From the NCBI GenBank assembly GCA_031180725.1, contig JAPSLO010000004.1, forward strand, positions 248,001-312,000: a stretch of DNA of 64,000 nucleotides. Reading direction: 5' to 3'. This DNA is from Roseomonas sp. (GTDB taxonomy: Bacteria; Pseudomonadota; Alphaproteobacteria; Acetobacterales; Acetobacteraceae). Positions 8,411 through 18,323 of this stretch are shown here, one piece after another. The translations under genes and the position numbers were made by a program. The notes beneath the pieces were generated by a model. That model was not told the origin of the DNA, did not search any database, and saw only the letters and a list, made by a program, of their open reading frames with translations. Within the stretch, counting starts at the first letter, position 1; every line of letters begins with the position of its first letter.

Positions 8411-9739
8411 ATGATCCGTCCCAGCCCAACCCTGGCCATGGCGCCCGATGGAAGTGGCGGCTTCTCCGCCCAGCCTGGCCGTTTCGACGGCATCCGCCGC
8501 GACTACAGCCCTGCCGATGTCACCCGCCTGGCCGGCAGCTTCCGCCTGCAGCACACACTGGCCGATATGGGCGCGCGGCGCCTGTGGAAGCTTCTGCACA
8601 CCGAGCCCTTCGTGCACACGCTGGGCGCACTGACCGGCATGCAGGCGGTGCAGCAGGTGAAGGCCGGGCTGAAGGCCATCTACCTCTCAGGTTGGCAGGT
8701 GGCGGCGGATGCCAATACCGGCGGGCAGATGTATCCCGACCAATCGCTCTATCCGGTGGACAGCGTCCCGAACGTGGTTCGCCGCATCAACAATGCGCTG
8801 CGCCGCTGCGATCAGATCGCGGTGCAGGAAGGGAAAGGCGATCCGACCTACTGGATGGCGCCGATCATCGCCGATGCGGAGGCCGGCTTCGGCGGCGCGC
8901 TGAACGCGTACGAGCTGATGCGCGCCATGATCGAGGCCGGCGCCGCCGGCGTGCATTTCGAGGACCAGCTTTCGTCCGAGAAGAAGTGCGGCCATCTCGG
9001 CGGCAAGGTGCTGGTGCCGATCCAGCAGCACATCCGCACGCTGAACGCTGCCCGCCTCGCTGCCGATGTGGAAGGTGTGCCGACGGTGCTGCTGTGCCGC
9101 ACCGATGCCGAATCCGCGCAGCTTCTGACCAGCGACGTGGACGAGCGCGACCGGCCCTTCCTGACCGGCGAGCGCACGCCGGAAGGCTTCTTTCGCATCA
9201 GGCCTGGCATGGGCAAGCAATACGCCATCGCGCGCAGCCTGGCCTATGCGCCCTATGCCGACCTTCTGTGGTGGGAGACCTCGGATCCCGACCTGCAGGA
9301 CGCGCGCGACTTCGCCGAGGCGATGCACCGCGAATTCCCGGGCAAGCTGCTGGCCTACAACTGCTCGCCCAGCTTCAACTGGCAGAGGAAGATGGGCGTC
9401 GAGGCCGCCACGCGCTTCCAGCGCGAGATCGCGGCGATGGGCTACAAATTCCAGTTCGTCACCCTCGCCGGATTCCACAGCCTGAACCTTTCGATGTTCC
9501 GGCTGGCGCGCGGCTACGCCGAGCGCGGCATGGGCGCCTATTCCGAATTGCAGCAGGCCGAATTCGCCGCCGAGGCCGAGGGTTTCACCGCGGTGCGCCA
9601 CCAGCGGGAAGTGGGCGTCGGCTACTTCGATGCCGTCGCGACGACGGCCAGCGGCGGCACCGCCAGCACCACGGCGCTGGCCACCAGCACGGAGGCCGCG
9701 CAGTTCACCACGGAGCGCGCGCCGGCCCCCGCGCACTGA
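8411..9739 (+). CDS. aceA: isocitrate lyase
   Basis: Isocitrate lyase splits isocitrate into glyoxylate and succinate and opens the glyoxylate shunt for growth on acetate or fatty acids. The 442-residue protein carries the signature [11 protein letters not shown], with the catalytic Cys near residue 192. It also has the substrate and metal segments [17 protein letters not shown] and [11 protein letters not shown], and the C-terminal NCSPSFNW and TLAGFHSLN motifs. Length is typical of the short bacterial form (about 430). The Ala/Thr-rich tail after about residue 410 is loosely conserved. GGAGCG lies before the ATG. It is followed 29 bp later by a 55-codon gene. Malate synthase is not in the window. 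Confidence 0.95.
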   Translation: MIRPSPTLAMAPDGSGGFSAQPGRFDGIRRDYSPADVTRLAGSFRLQHTLADMGARRLWKLLHTEPFVHTLGALTGMQAVQQVKAGLKAIYLSGWQVAADANTGGQMYPDQSLYPVDSVPNVVRRINNALRRCDQIAVQEGKGDPTYWMAPIIADAEAGFGGALNAYELMRAMIEAGAAGVHFEDQLSSEKKCGHLGGKVLVPIQQHIRTLNAARLAADVEGVPTVLLCRTDAESAQLLTSDVDERDRPFLTGERTPEGFFRIRPGMGKQYAIARSLAYAPYADLLWWETSDPDLQDARDFAEAMHREFPGKLLAYNCSPSFNWQRKMGVEAATRFQREIAAMGYKFQFVTLAGFHSLNLSMFRLARGYAERGMGAYSELQQAEFAAEAEGFTAVRHQREVGVGYFDAVATTASGGTASTTALATSTEAAQFTTERAPAPAH

Positions 9740-9768
9740 AACAACACACGGCAGAGAGGAACATCACC

Positions 9769-9936
9769 ATGAACCACGACCACGACGACGGCTTGGTGCA
9801 TGCGCATGGCTGGGCCAAGGAACCGCCGCCTTCGGTCGGCGAACTGTTGCGCGCAACGGAACAGCCTGTGCCGAGTGGGGCGCAGATCGCCGCGGCGATG
9901 AACAGCAAGCAGGATGCGCCGCCGGCCGGAGGCTGA
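9769..9936 (+). CDS. small hypothetical protein downstream of aceA
   Basis: A 55-residue reading frame starts 29 bp after aceA with a good ribosome-binding site (AGAGAGGA, 8 bases before ATG). The N-terminus is rich in His and Asp (MNHDHDDGLVHAHGWA), followed by a Pro-containing, Gln/Ala-rich tail. There is no membrane segment or recognised domain. The site and close spacing suggest co-transcription with aceA. The His/Asp cluster might bind a metal, which is speculation. I do not recognise the family. Confidence 0.55.
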   Translation: MNHDHDDGLVHAHGWAKEPPPSVGELLRATEQPVPSGAQIAAAMNSKQDAPPAGG

Positions 9937-9981
9937 GCGTCTCCCTGCCGCCTGCGCGGCAGGGAGCGCAAGCTCGGGCGC

Positions 9982-10263
9982 TCAGGCCGCGAGGCGCACC
10001 ACGCGGCCTTCCATCGCCTCCACCCGGCGCACGCCGACGATCTGGCCGAGATTGCCGGCCACCAGATGCACCATGCCGAGCGGCATGGCGGAAAGCGCGA
10101 CCTCGGCGCGCATCATGCCCCCTTCGCGGCTGGCGCGCACGGTGTCGGGCACCAGGTCGCGCTTGGCGAAAGGTTCCAGCACGCGAGACAGCAGGCCGGG
10201 GAAGGCTTCGGCGGTAACAGTGAAGCGGGCCGCGACCAGCGGCTCCTCAGACGCATCGGACAT
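9982..10263 (-). CDS. small ACT-like domain protein
   Basis: This 93-residue protein resembles a single ACT domain: a first strand FTVTAEAF, a helix GLLSRVLEPFAKRDLVPDTV, then strands and a second helix around MVHLVAGNLGQIVGV, ending in VRRVEAMEGRVVRL. ACT domains bind amino acids and regulate biosynthetic enzymes; the closest style is the small regulatory subunit of acetohydroxyacid synthase. No such large subunit lies nearby, so the partner is unknown. The start at 10263 is preceded by CGGAGA at a proper distance. An in-frame start at 10311 adds 16 unlikely residues. Confidence 0.5.
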   Translation of the reverse strand: MSDASEEPLVAARFTVTAEAFPGLLSRVLEPFAKRDLVPDTVRASREGGMMRAEVALSAMPLGMVHLVAGNLGQIVGVRRVEAMEGRVVRLAA

Positions 10264-10384
10264 CGGGATGTCTCCGGAAAGGGCTGACGGATCACAGACA
10301 CCCGGCCGCATCCCGCCGTCCCCGACGGGGCGGCAGGTCAGGCGGCCGGGCCGCTAATTCGATCCGTGAGCTTCCGGAACGCGA

Positions 10385-12778
10385 TCATGCCTCGAGCTTA
10401 GCGGGCGCCGGCGGCTCTGCCAACTGCTCAGCGCGTTGCCGGACCTCCCTCTCGATGACCAGCTTCTGATGCGGATAGGGAATCTCGATCCCCAGGGCAT
10501 CGAAACGCTGCTTGATGCGGCGGTTGAATTCCCGCCCCACATCCCAGCGGCCAGAGGGATCGGTCTTAATCCGGGTGCGGATCAGTACGCCGGATTCGGC
10601 CAACCGCTCCACGCCCAGGATCTCGATGTCGTCGCGGATCCGCGGGCCGAGCCGCGCATCGGCCCGGATGTCGGAGGCGATCTCGCGCAGCACCTCGCAG
10701 ACTCGGTCGGTGTCCTCGCCATAGGCGACGTTCACATCCACCACGGCGAAGCCGAAGTCGCGGGTCATGTTCGTCACCGTCGTGACGGCGCTGAATGGGA
10801 TGAAATGCACGCTGCCGTCCTGCGACCGCAGCTTGATGGAGCGAATGGTTAACTGCTCCACCACGCCCGAAAGGCCGCCCACCTGCACCACATCGCCCAC
10901 CGCCATCGCATCCTCGAACAGCAGGAAGGCGCCGGTGATCACGTCCCGCACCAGCGTCTGCGAGCCGAAACCGACCGCCAGGCCAATGACACCGGCACCG
11001 GCGATCAGCGGCGCGACGTTCACGCCGATCTCGGTCAGCACATTCAGCGCCACGAAGACGATGATCGCGCCGGAGAGCAGGGTGCGCAGCATCGGCAGCA
11101 GCGTGCGCACCCGCGCCGAGCGCGCCGCTTGCGCATCGCGCGAGAGCTTCGTCAGGTGTCGCTGGATGGCGGCATTGGCCAGTTCCCACACCGCGATCGC
11201 CACCGCGATGGTCAGTGTGACGGAGACGAGTGAGGCCAGCAGCCGCGCCCCCAGCTGCCCGCGGCGGAACCAGGCAAAGGCGTCCAGCCCCCAGGATTCC
11301 AGCAGGAACAGCACCGAGATGAAGATGATGACACTGCTGACGAAGGTCTTCAGCAACGGCAGGTAGCGGTTGGCCCGCGCTTCCAGCCCCGGATAACGGC
11401 GCGCCAGGTCCGGCCCGATGCGGAAGCCGCGCGCGATCGCCCGCCGCGCTACCAAATCCACCAGCCGCGCCAGGCCGATGATGACGATGGTCATGGCGGA
11501 GACGCGCAGCAGGCGCTCGAAGCCGTCGCGGATCTCCAGCGCCCAGACGCCCCAGGCGGCGAAGAGCCAAAGGATGGCCAGCAGGTGCCAGATATCGGCC
11601 AGCCGGTCCCGCAGCCCGCGCACGAAGCGGCGAGAGGCGTGCGGTACCTCGCCCTCCGGCAGCACGGGCGCGCGCAGGAAGTCGGCCACCGCGTGCCGGT
11701 TCTGCAGGATGACGATGACCAGGAACAGCGAAACGATCAGCAGCGAGACGCGCAGGATCGCGTCATAGGCGGTCCAGGGCAGGCCGAAGAGCAGCCCGGC
11801 CTCCGCCATCGCGTAGCCCAGGATGGCCACCACCGCGATGCGGCGGACCCAGATCGTCACATAGGCCGCCGTCTCGTCGGCGACCTGCACCAGCCGCAGA
11901 TGGGCCGAGGCCGGGGAGAAGAGCACCCGGCTGCCGGCCATCACCGCGCGCAGTGCCATGTAGGAATTGTTGGCCACCAGCAGCACCAGCTCGGTGGTCG
12001 GATAGGGCCGCACCAGCCCGATCATGCCGTAGGAGATCACGGCGAAGGCGGCCACTGGGATCAGGTCCAGGATGAAGCGCGCCAGCACCAGCGGCACGCG
12101 GCGCATCCAGGTCCAGACATCGCCCGGCTCCGGCGCCAGCGCGTCCAGCTTCTCCGACCAGTGGCGCAGCGTCCGGGCGGTCAGCCATTCCGCCAGCACG
12201 CCCAGCCCGAACAGCAGCCCCAGCTTCCAGGCGGCGTCGATCACGCGGCGCTGCGTGACGGGGTCGCGCGCCACGCCGGCGGCCCAGACGGCCAGGCCCT
12301 GGATGTCGGTGGCTGTCTGGGCGGCGGTGACCAGGCTGTCCGACAGCGCCTGCAACCGCTGGGAAGCGCCGGTCAGAAGCTGGGCGCCAAGCGTGTTGGG
12401 CGCCAGCAGGGCGGGTTCCTGGGCGGCCGGGGCGGCCGCGGGCGCCGCCGGCTGCGTCCCGCCATTCGCCGGGGCGGCCGGCGCGCCATTGGCGGGGGCC
12501 GGCTCTGCGGCGGGGGCGGCGGGTGCCGGGGCCCCGGCCGGAGCCTGGGCAGCCGGGGCTTGGGCCGGGGCCTGGGCTGGAGTCGAGGCCGGGCTCGCAG
12601 CCGGGGCGGCGGGGCGGGCCTGGGCGGCTTCCAGGGCACGCAGCAGCTCCGCGCGGCGCGCATCGTCGCGCAACACCTCGATCAGGCGTTGCAACTCGCC
12701 GCCGGCAGGCAGTGCCTGCTGGGCGGCCGCAGGCAGGGCCAGCGACAGGAACAGGATCAGGTAACGGGCAAGACGCAT
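10385..12778 (-). CDS. large MscS-family mechanosensitive channel
   Basis: This 797-residue membrane protein starts with a signal peptide (MRLARYLILFLSLALPAAAQ). An Ala/Pro-rich periplasmic spacer (about residues 50-130) and many membrane helices (about 180-560) follow. The MscS core comes next: a pore helix with VIGLAVGFGSQTLVRDVITG, the beta domain GDVVQVGGLSGVVEQLTIRS and the C-terminal alpha/beta domain to about 780. Such multi-helix MscS relatives release solutes on hypo-osmotic shock. The Ala/Pro spacer is low complexity. The gene is divergent from the MFS carrier, with a 109-bp shared promoter region. Confidence 0.88.
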   Translation of the reverse strand: MRLARYLILFLSLALPAAAQQALPAGGELQRLIEVLRDDARRAELLRALEAAQARPAAPAASPASTPAQAPAQAPAAQAPAGAPAPAAPAAEPAPANGAPAAPANGGTQPAAPAAAPAAQEPALLAPNTLGAQLLTGASQRLQALSDSLVTAAQTATDIQGLAVWAAGVARDPVTQRRVIDAAWKLGLLFGLGVLAEWLTARTLRHWSEKLDALAPEPGDVWTWMRRVPLVLARFILDLIPVAAFAVISYGMIGLVRPYPTTELVLLVANNSYMALRAVMAGSRVLFSPASAHLRLVQVADETAAYVTIWVRRIAVVAILGYAMAEAGLLFGLPWTAYDAILRVSLLIVSLFLVIVILQNRHAVADFLRAPVLPEGEVPHASRRFVRGLRDRLADIWHLLAILWLFAAWGVWALEIRDGFERLLRVSAMTIVIIGLARLVDLVARRAIARGFRIGPDLARRYPGLEARANRYLPLLKTFVSSVIIFISVLFLLESWGLDAFAWFRRGQLGARLLASLVSVTLTIAVAIAVWELANAAIQRHLTKLSRDAQAARSARVRTLLPMLRTLLSGAIIVFVALNVLTEIGVNVAPLIAGAGVIGLAVGFGSQTLVRDVITGAFLLFEDAMAVGDVVQVGGLSGVVEQLTIRSIKLRSQDGSVHFIPFSAVTTVTNMTRDFGFAVVDVNVAYGEDTDRVCEVLREIASDIRADARLGPRIRDDIEILGVERLAESGVLIRTRIKTDPSGRWDVGREFNRRIKQRFDALGIEIPYPHQKLVIEREVRQRAEQLAEPPAPAKLEA

Positions 12779-12887
12779 GGGGGCGGGGTGAACCCTCAAC
12801 CGCCCCCGCCGGTCAACCCCGGGGCGCATGTCGCATTGTTGCGCCGGCCATGTTGCGGTGCCGAAGAGGCGGCCACAGGATAGCGCC

Positions 12888-14090
12888 GTGGTGCAGGTCC
12901 GAACCTCTCTTCCCGCAGTGCTGATCGCGTTGCTGGCGGCGCATCTGGCCGGGATGGGGGCCTTTCTCACCGTGCCGGTGCTGGCGCCGGCAATCGGCCA
13001 GGAAATCGGCCTTTCGCCCAGCCTGGCCGGCTTCCACACCGCCCTGGTCTACGCCGGGGCACTGGTCAGCGGGCCGCTCACCGGGCCGCTGATCCGCCGC
13101 TTCGGAGGCGTCCGGGTGCTCCAGGCCGGGCTCTGCACCATCGGGGCCGGGATCGCGCTCGCGGCCCTCGGGCACCCCGCCGCGCTGGTGCTCTCGGCCC
13201 TGCTGGGGGGTATCGGTCACGGTCCCGTGACCCCCGGGGGCAGCCATCTTCTCGCCGCCCGCACCCCGCCGCGGCGGCGGGCGCTGGTGTTCAGTCTGAA
13301 GCAGGCCGGGGTGCCGGCGGGGGCGATGCTCGTGGCCGCCATGGCGCCGGCCGCGGCGGCGCTGGGGGGCTGGCGGGCCGGCGTGCTGGCCATGGCGGTC
13401 GTCGCCTTCCTGGTGGCGCTCGGGCTGCAGCCGCTGCGGGCGGCAATGGATGTCGAGAGGGACCCGCGCGCCACGGCGGCCGGGCTCCGCGCGCTGGCGC
13501 GGGAAGCGGCGGGTTCCATCGGCCTGCTGCGCCGGGACGCGGCGCTGCGCCACCTGACGATCATGGCCTGCGGCTACGGCATCGCGCAGTTCTGCTTCCT
13601 CACCTTCTTCGTCACCTATCTGGTGGCCGCCCTGGGCGTGCCGCTGACGGAAGCCGGGCTGATCCTGGCGGCGGGCCAGGCCGCCGGCGTCTTCGGCCGC
13701 ATCGCCTGGGCGCTGATCGCGGACCGGGCCGGCGCGCGGCCCGCCCTGATGCTCTGCGGCGCGCTGGCCGCCGCGGCGGGACTGGTGCTGGCGCTGGCCG
13801 GGCCGGGCTGGCCGGTGGCGGTAGTGCTGGTGGCCGGCATGGTGATGGGTGCCACCGCCGTGGGCTGGAACGGCGTGATGCTGGCCGAGGCCGCCCGCAT
13901 CGCCCCGACGGGCCAGGTGGGCGGCGCCACTGCCGCGCTCTCCTTCGCCTTTGGCGCCACCATGCTGGTTGCCCCGCCCGCCTTCACCGGGCTGGTGGCG
14001 CTGACCGGCGGCTACGCCGCCGGCTTCGGCCTCTGCGTGCTGGCAGCTCTGGTGGGTGTCGCGGCGATCGGCACCGGCCCGCGGCGGTAA
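12888..14090 (+). CDS. MFS transporter
   Basis: This 400-residue protein has about twelve hydrophobic helices and major-facilitator loops: GPLIRRFGGVRVLQAG (loop 2-3 motif) and a matching LIADRAGARPALML in the second half. It resembles small drug/metabolite or cyanate-type MFS carriers, but the substrate cannot be read from the sequence. The GTG at 12888 has AGGA at the right distance. GTG 12891 and an ATG at 12828 are alternatives, the latter overlapping the promoter of the divergent MscS gene. Confidence 0.82.
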   Translation: MVQVRTSLPAVLIALLAAHLAGMGAFLTVPVLAPAIGQEIGLSPSLAGFHTALVYAGALVSGPLTGPLIRRFGGVRVLQAGLCTIGAGIALAALGHPAALVLSALLGGIGHGPVTPGGSHLLAARTPPRRRALVFSLKQAGVPAGAMLVAAMAPAAAALGGWRAGVLAMAVVAFLVALGLQPLRAAMDVERDPRATAAGLRALAREAAGSIGLLRRDAALRHLTIMACGYGIAQFCFLTFFVTYLVAALGVPLTEAGLILAAGQAAGVFGRIAWALIADRAGARPALMLCGALAAAAGLVLALAGPGWPVAVVLVAGMVMGATAVGWNGVMLAEAARIAPTGQVGGATAALSFAFGATMLVAPPAFTGLVALTGGYAAGFGLCVLAALVGVAAIGTGPRR

Positions 14091-14147
14091 TCTCTCTTTC
14101 CGCGCGGGCGGGCTTGCGCCCTGCCCGCGGCCTGCCATCTTCCCTCA

Positions 14148-14342
14148 ATGATGACGTTCCTGACCATTCTGGTCGGCATTTCGCTGCTGGCGACACTCGG
14201 CGTGATGTTCGCCGGCATGATCGGACTGGTCCGGCACGAGCATGGCGGCGGTGCGAAGTCCAACACGCTGATGCGTTGGCGGGTGGGGCTGCAGTTCACC
14301 ACCCTCGTGCTCTTCGTTGTACTGCTGCTGATGCGGGGCTGA
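14148..14342 (+). CDS. HIG1-like twin transmembrane protein
   Basis: This 64-residue protein is made of two membrane helices (about 3-27 and 45-62). The connecting segment, VRHEHGGGAKSNTLMRWRVGLQ, holds the conserved N-x-L-M-R-W-R-V of HIG1/twin-TM proteins. In mitochondria and alphaproteobacteria these small proteins associate with cytochrome oxidase or respiratory supercomplexes. The start is the first of two ATGs. It sits between the MFS gene and the Bug receptor with small gaps. Confidence 0.82.
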   Translation: MMTFLTILVGISLLATLGVMFAGMIGLVRHEHGGGAKSNTLMRWRVGLQFTTLVLFVVLLLMRG

Positions 14343-14427
14343 ACCCCCACCGCGTCCACCGGCCGGTTGATTGCGGCACCGTCCCGCCGGGTCTAGCCTC
14401 CACCGAAATCGGAGGAAGGCGGGCCAG

Positions 14428-15411
14428 ATGACGCGATGGTTCGGATCGGGCGGGCGCCGGCAAGCGCTGGGCCTCGGGCTGGCAGTCGCCCTGGCGCGCC
14501 CCGCGCTGGCCCAATCCTGGCCGGCGCGGCCCGTGCGCTTCATCGTCCCCTATGGTGCCGGCAACCAGGCGGACCAGGTGGCCCGCGTGCTGGCCGATGC
14601 GCTGAGTGCCCGCTGGGGCCAGCGGCTGGTGGTGGACAATCAGGCCGGTGCCGGCGGCGGGCTCGGCGTCTCGATGATCGCCCGGGCGGCGCCCGATGGC
14701 TACACGCTGGGCTTCATCGCCATCGCCGCCCTCGCCGTAACGCCCCACCTCCAGCCCACCCCCTATGACCCGATCGCCGATTTCACCGGCATCGCCGCGG
14801 TCAGCGTCTCCCGCGGGGCGCTGGTGGTGAATGACGCATTGCCCGTGCGCAGCGTGCCGGAACTGGTGGCCCTTGCCCGCCGCCGGGCCGAGGACCCGCT
14901 GTTCTTCTATTCGCCGGGCACCGGCACCATCCCGCACCTGAACATGGAGATGTTCCGCCGCGCCCTGGATTTCCCGGCGACCCATGTGCCCTACCGCACC
15001 GCCGCGGCCGGGGTGACGGACCTGGTGGCCGGACGGGTGCATCTCGCGCTGGATGGCCTCACCGTGACCCTACCGCAGATCGAGGCCGGCAAGCTGCGCC
15101 CCCTGCTTGCCGCCGCCCCACGGCGCCTGCCGCAGTTGCCCGATGTGCCAGCCCTGCCCGAAGTGGTGCCCGGCCTGGACCTGCCCAGCGCCTGGCAGGC
15201 CATCCAGGCCCCGCGCGGCTTCCCCGAGGAGATCGCCGCCAGGATTGCGGCCGATACGGGGGCGCTGCTGGCCGATCCGGATTTCGCCCGGCGCATGCCC
15301 CAGGGTTCCGACCCCTTCCCGCTGCCGCGTGCGGAGGTCTCCGCCCGCATCCGCAGCGAACATGCACGCTTCGGCGCCCTGGTGCGCGAACTCGGCCTGG
15401 GAGCCGGCTGA
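14428..15411 (+). CDS. Bug/TctC-family tripartite tricarboxylate transporter receptor
   Basis: This 327-residue periplasmic binding protein has a signal peptide with a twin-arginine-like GRRQALGLGL start (cleavage after ALAQ). The Bug family pattern follows: WPARPVRFIVPYGAG, LGQRLVVDNQAGAGG-like VVDNQAGAGGG, ARAAPDGYTLG and the C-terminal LADPDFARRM. Bug receptors capture carboxylates for TctAB-type carriers, although most are orphans, as here. The ATG at 14428 has GGAGGAAGG upstream. The stop TGA abuts the ATG of the next gene, so the pair is probably one transcript. Confidence 0.9.
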   Translation: MTRWFGSGGRRQALGLGLAVALARPALAQSWPARPVRFIVPYGAGNQADQVARVLADALSARWGQRLVVDNQAGAGGGLGVSMIARAAPDGYTLGFIAIAALAVTPHLQPTPYDPIADFTGIAAVSVSRGALVVNDALPVRSVPELVALARRRAEDPLFFYSPGTGTIPHLNMEMFRRALDFPATHVPYRTAAAGVTDLVAGRVHLALDGLTVTLPQIEAGKLRPLLAAAPRRLPQLPDVPALPEVVPGLDLPSAWQAIQAPRGFPEEIAARIAADTGALLADPDFARRMPQGSDPFPLPRAEVSARIRSEHARFGALVRELGLGAG

Positions 15412-16389
15412 ATGCCCTTCTCAGTCACCCGCCTGCCGGGCAACCCGATCATCACGCCGGACCTGCACCCCGCGATCGGCCACAACATCCAGGGCCCCAG
15501 CCTGATCCGCGTGCCGGACTGGCTGCCCGGCGCAATGGGCCGCTACTACCTCTATTTCGCCGACCACAAGGGCGACCATATCCGGCTCGCCGTGGCGGAC
15601 AGCCTGACCGGCCCCTGGCGCATCCACCCGCCGGGCGCGCTGCGCCTGCCGGACAGCCGCTATCCCACCACCTCGCCGCCCGCCCCTGCCGATCGCACGC
15701 CCCCGAAGCGCCCCGGGATCGCCCCGCCCGGCACTCCCGGCGTCCCCGACCTGGAGGAGGACGCGACTTTCCCGCATATCGCCTCGCCCGATGTGCATGT
15801 GGACGCGGCGAACAAGCGGCTGGTGATGTATTTCCACGGCCTCGCCGCCTATCGCGACCAGCGCTCCCGCGTCGCCACCTCGGCCGACGGGCTGAACTGG
15901 GACGTGCGGGAGGAGCTGCTCGGTCCCTCCTACTTCCGTGTCTTCGCCCATGACGGGGCGCACTATGCGGTGGTGATGCCGGGCCTGCTCTACCACTCGG
16001 TCGATGGGCTTTCCGGCTTCGAGAAGGTGGCCGACCTGTTCAACGAGCCGCTGCAGCGCCACACCGCGCTGCTGAAGCGGGGCGATACGCTGTACGTGTT
16101 CTGGACGCGCGTGGGCGACGTGCCGGAAAGCATCCTGGTCTCCCGCGTCGCCCTGAAGGGCGATTGCCGGACCTGGCGGGCCGAGCCGCCGGAAGTGCTG
16201 CTGCGGCCCGAGATGGAATGGGAAGGCGCCGGACTGCCCTTGGCCCCAAGCTATCGCGGGGCCATCAACCTGCCGGTCAACCAGCTCCGCGACCCCGCGA
16301 TCCATGAGGAGGACGGGCGGGTCTATCTGCTCTATTCCGTGGCCGGCGAAGCCGGCATTGCCATCGCGGAACTGCGACCGCGCGGCTGA
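15412..16389 (+). CDS. beta-propeller protein, glycosyl-hydrolase family 43/32-like fold
   Basis: This 325-residue protein starts on the base after the Bug stop codon. The repeated blade-like pattern (GNPIITPDL, YLYFADHKGDHIRLAVADSLTGPW, HIASPDVHVD, LVMYFHGLA, RVATSADGLNWD, VYLLYSVAGEAGIAIAEL) is that of five-bladed propellers of the GH43/GH32/GH68 clan. The HIASPDV acidic residue and the Glu of MEWEGAG may be active-site residues. There is no signal peptide. Its coupling to a Bug receptor suggests a shared carbohydrate-acid substrate, but no substrate can be named. Confidence 0.6.
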   Translation: MPFSVTRLPGNPIITPDLHPAIGHNIQGPSLIRVPDWLPGAMGRYYLYFADHKGDHIRLAVADSLTGPWRIHPPGALRLPDSRYPTTSPPAPADRTPPKRPGIAPPGTPGVPDLEEDATFPHIASPDVHVDAANKRLVMYFHGLAAYRDQRSRVATSADGLNWDVREELLGPSYFRVFAHDGAHYAVVMPGLLYHSVDGLSGFEKVADLFNEPLQRHTALLKRGDTLYVFWTRVGDVPESILVSRVALKGDCRTWRAEPPEVLLRPEMEWEGAGLPLAPSYRGAINLPVNQLRDPAIHEEDGRVYLLYSVAGEAGIAIAELRPRG

Positions 16390-16483
16390 CCCGGCCGCGC
16401 CTTGCCGGGCCGGCCAACCGCGCATATGGTCCGGCGCACCCCGCACCGGGACGCGGGTAATAGCGCCAAGGAACGCCTGACCG

Positions 16484-17233
16484 ATGAAGCTGCTCGTCCC
16501 CGTGAAGCGGGTGGTCGACTACAACGTGAAGGTCCGCGTGAAGGCCGACGGCACCGGCGTCGAGACGGCGAACGTCAAGATGTCGATGAACCCCTTCGAC
16601 GAGATCGCGGTCGAGGAAGCGGTGCGGCTGAAGGAGAAGGGGGTTGCGACCGAGATCGTCGCCGTCTCCGTCGGCCCCTCCACGGCGCAGGAACAGATCC
16701 GCACCGCACTGGCCATGGGCGCCGATCGCGGCATCCTGGTGGAGACGGACGCCATCGTCGAACCCCTCGCCGTTGCCAAGATCCTGAAGGCGCTGGTGGC
16801 GAAGGAGGCCCCGCAGCTTGTCGTGATGGGCAAGCAGGCGATCGACGACGACATGAACGCCACCGGCCAGATGCTGGCCGCGCTGCTGGGCTGGGCCCAG
16901 GGCACCTTCGCCAGCAAGGTCGAGCCCGCCGATGGCGGCCTGAAGGTGACGCGCGAGGTGGATGGCGGGCTGGAGACCATCGCCCTGAAGCTGCCGGCGA
17001 TCGTCACCGCCGATCTGCGCCTGAACGAGCCGCGCTACGCCTCGCTGCCCAACATCATGAAGGCGCGCAAGAAGCCGATCGAGACGGTGAAGCCCGCCGA
17101 TCTCGGCGTGGATGTCGCGCCGCGCCTGACGGTGCTGAAGGTGGAGGAGCCGCCGAAGCGCAAGGCCGGCGTGAAGGTTGGTTCCGTGCAGGAGCTGGTG
17201 GACAAGCTCCGCAACGAGGCGAAGGTGATCTGA
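16484..17233 (+). CDS. etfB: electron transfer flavoprotein beta subunit
   Basis: EtfB (249 residues) pairs with EtfA to carry electrons from acyl-CoA and other dehydrogenases to ETF-quinone oxidoreductase. Its N-terminal [20 protein letters not shown] and the AMP-binding/recognition region [11 protein letters not shown]-like [14 protein letters not shown] are diagnostic. The C-terminal extension around [15 protein letters not shown] contains the dehydrogenase-docking part. etfA starts 2 bp after its stop, so they form an operon. Length fits the family. Confidence 0.96.
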   Translation: MKLLVPVKRVVDYNVKVRVKADGTGVETANVKMSMNPFDEIAVEEAVRLKEKGVATEIVAVSVGPSTAQEQIRTALAMGADRGILVETDAIVEPLAVAKILKALVAKEAPQLVVMGKQAIDDDMNATGQMLAALLGWAQGTFASKVEPADGGLKVTREVDGGLETIALKLPAIVTADLRLNEPRYASLPNIMKARKKPIETVKPADLGVDVAPRLTVLKVEEPPKRKAGVKVGSVQELVDKLRNEAKVI

Positions 17234-17235
17234 CG

Positions 17236-18165
17236 ATGGCCGTCCTGGTTCTCGCCGACCGCAGCGGGTCGGCCGTTTCCCAGCCCACGCGCAGCGCGGT
17301 GGCGGCCGCCCAGAAGATTGGCGGCGACGTGCATGTGCTGGTGCTGGGTGCCGAGGGCGCCGAGGCCGCGGCCAAGCTGCCGGGCGTCGCGAAGGTGCTG
17401 GTCGCCGCCGGCCCGGCTTATGAGAAGGGCCTGGCGGAGCCCGCGGCGGCGCTGCTGGTGACCCTCGCTCCTGGCTATTCCCACCTGCTCGCGCCCGGCT
17501 CCGCCATGGGCAAGAACATCATGCCGCGCGTCGCCGCGCTGCTGGATGTGCAGGTGATCAGCGACATCGCGGGCGTGGAGGGTGCCGACACCTTCCGCCG
17601 CTTCATCTATGCCGGCAATGCGCTGGCCACGGTGAAGACCGCGGATGAGAAGAAGGTGCTGACGGTGCGTGCCGCCAGCTTCGACCCCGTGCCGGCCGAG
17701 GGCGGTTCCGCCGCCATCGAGAACGCGCCCGCCGTCGAGGATCCCGGCCTGTCCAGTTTCGTCGGGGCCGAGATCGCCAAGCTGGAGCGGCCGGAGCTGA
17801 CCGCCGCCCGCGTGGTGGTCTCCGGCGGCCGTGCCATGGGCTCGGCCGAGAACTTCAAGATCCTGGAAGGCGTGGCCGACAAGCTCGGCGCGGCCATCGG
17901 CGCCTCCCGCGCCGCGGTCGATGCGGGCTATGCGCCGAACGACATGCAGGTGGGCCAGACCGGCAAGATCGTGGCGCCGGAACTCTACATCGCTTTCGGC
18001 ATCTCGGGTGCCATCCAGCACCTGGCCGGCATGAAGGACAGCAAGGTCATCGTCGCCGTGAACAAGGACGAGGAGGCGCCGATCTTCCAGGTCGCCGACT
18101 ACGGCCTGGTTGGCGATGTCTTTAAGGTGATCCCGGAACTCGAGGCCGAACTCAGCAAGGGCTAA
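17236..18165 (+). CDS. etfA: electron transfer flavoprotein alpha subunit
   Basis: EtfA (309 residues) holds the FAD. Its C-terminal FAD domain shows [57 protein letters not shown] and [22 protein letters not shown], all family hallmarks. The N-terminal half ([11 protein letters not shown]) binds EtfB. It follows etfB by 2 bp and precedes a 3-hydroxybutyryl-CoA dehydrogenase gene, in line with a role in beta-oxidation or butyrate/hydroxybutyrate metabolism. Confidence 0.96.
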   Translation: MAVLVLADRSGSAVSQPTRSAVAAAQKIGGDVHVLVLGAEGAEAAAKLPGVAKVLVAAGPAYEKGLAEPAAALLVTLAPGYSHLLAPGSAMGKNIMPRVAALLDVQVISDIAGVEGADTFRRFIYAGNALATVKTADEKKVLTVRAASFDPVPAEGGSAAIENAPAVEDPGLSSFVGAEIAKLERPELTAARVVVSGGRAMGSAENFKILEGVADKLGAAIGASRAAVDAGYAPNDMQVGQTGKIVAPELYIAFGISGAIQHLAGMKDSKVIVAVNKDEEAPIFQVADYGLVGDVFKVIPELEAELSKG

Positions 18166-18323
18166 CCCGGCAATACCGGGGGCCTTCGCGCGCCGGCCGG
18201 GGCAACCCGCGCCGGCGCTTTGCATATTGAGACCAGCGAAGCGGGCCGAGGTCGTGACGGCGACCGCGGCAAGGATCGTCATGCCGGCAGGCCGCCGAAG
18301 GCCGCCGCCGGGAGGAGGGCAGG

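Noticed and set aside
11585-12883. 432-codon plus-strand frame opposite the MscS gene
   Set aside because: The translation is Gly/Arg/His/Gln repeats with no domain, whereas the opposite strand encodes a full MscS channel.
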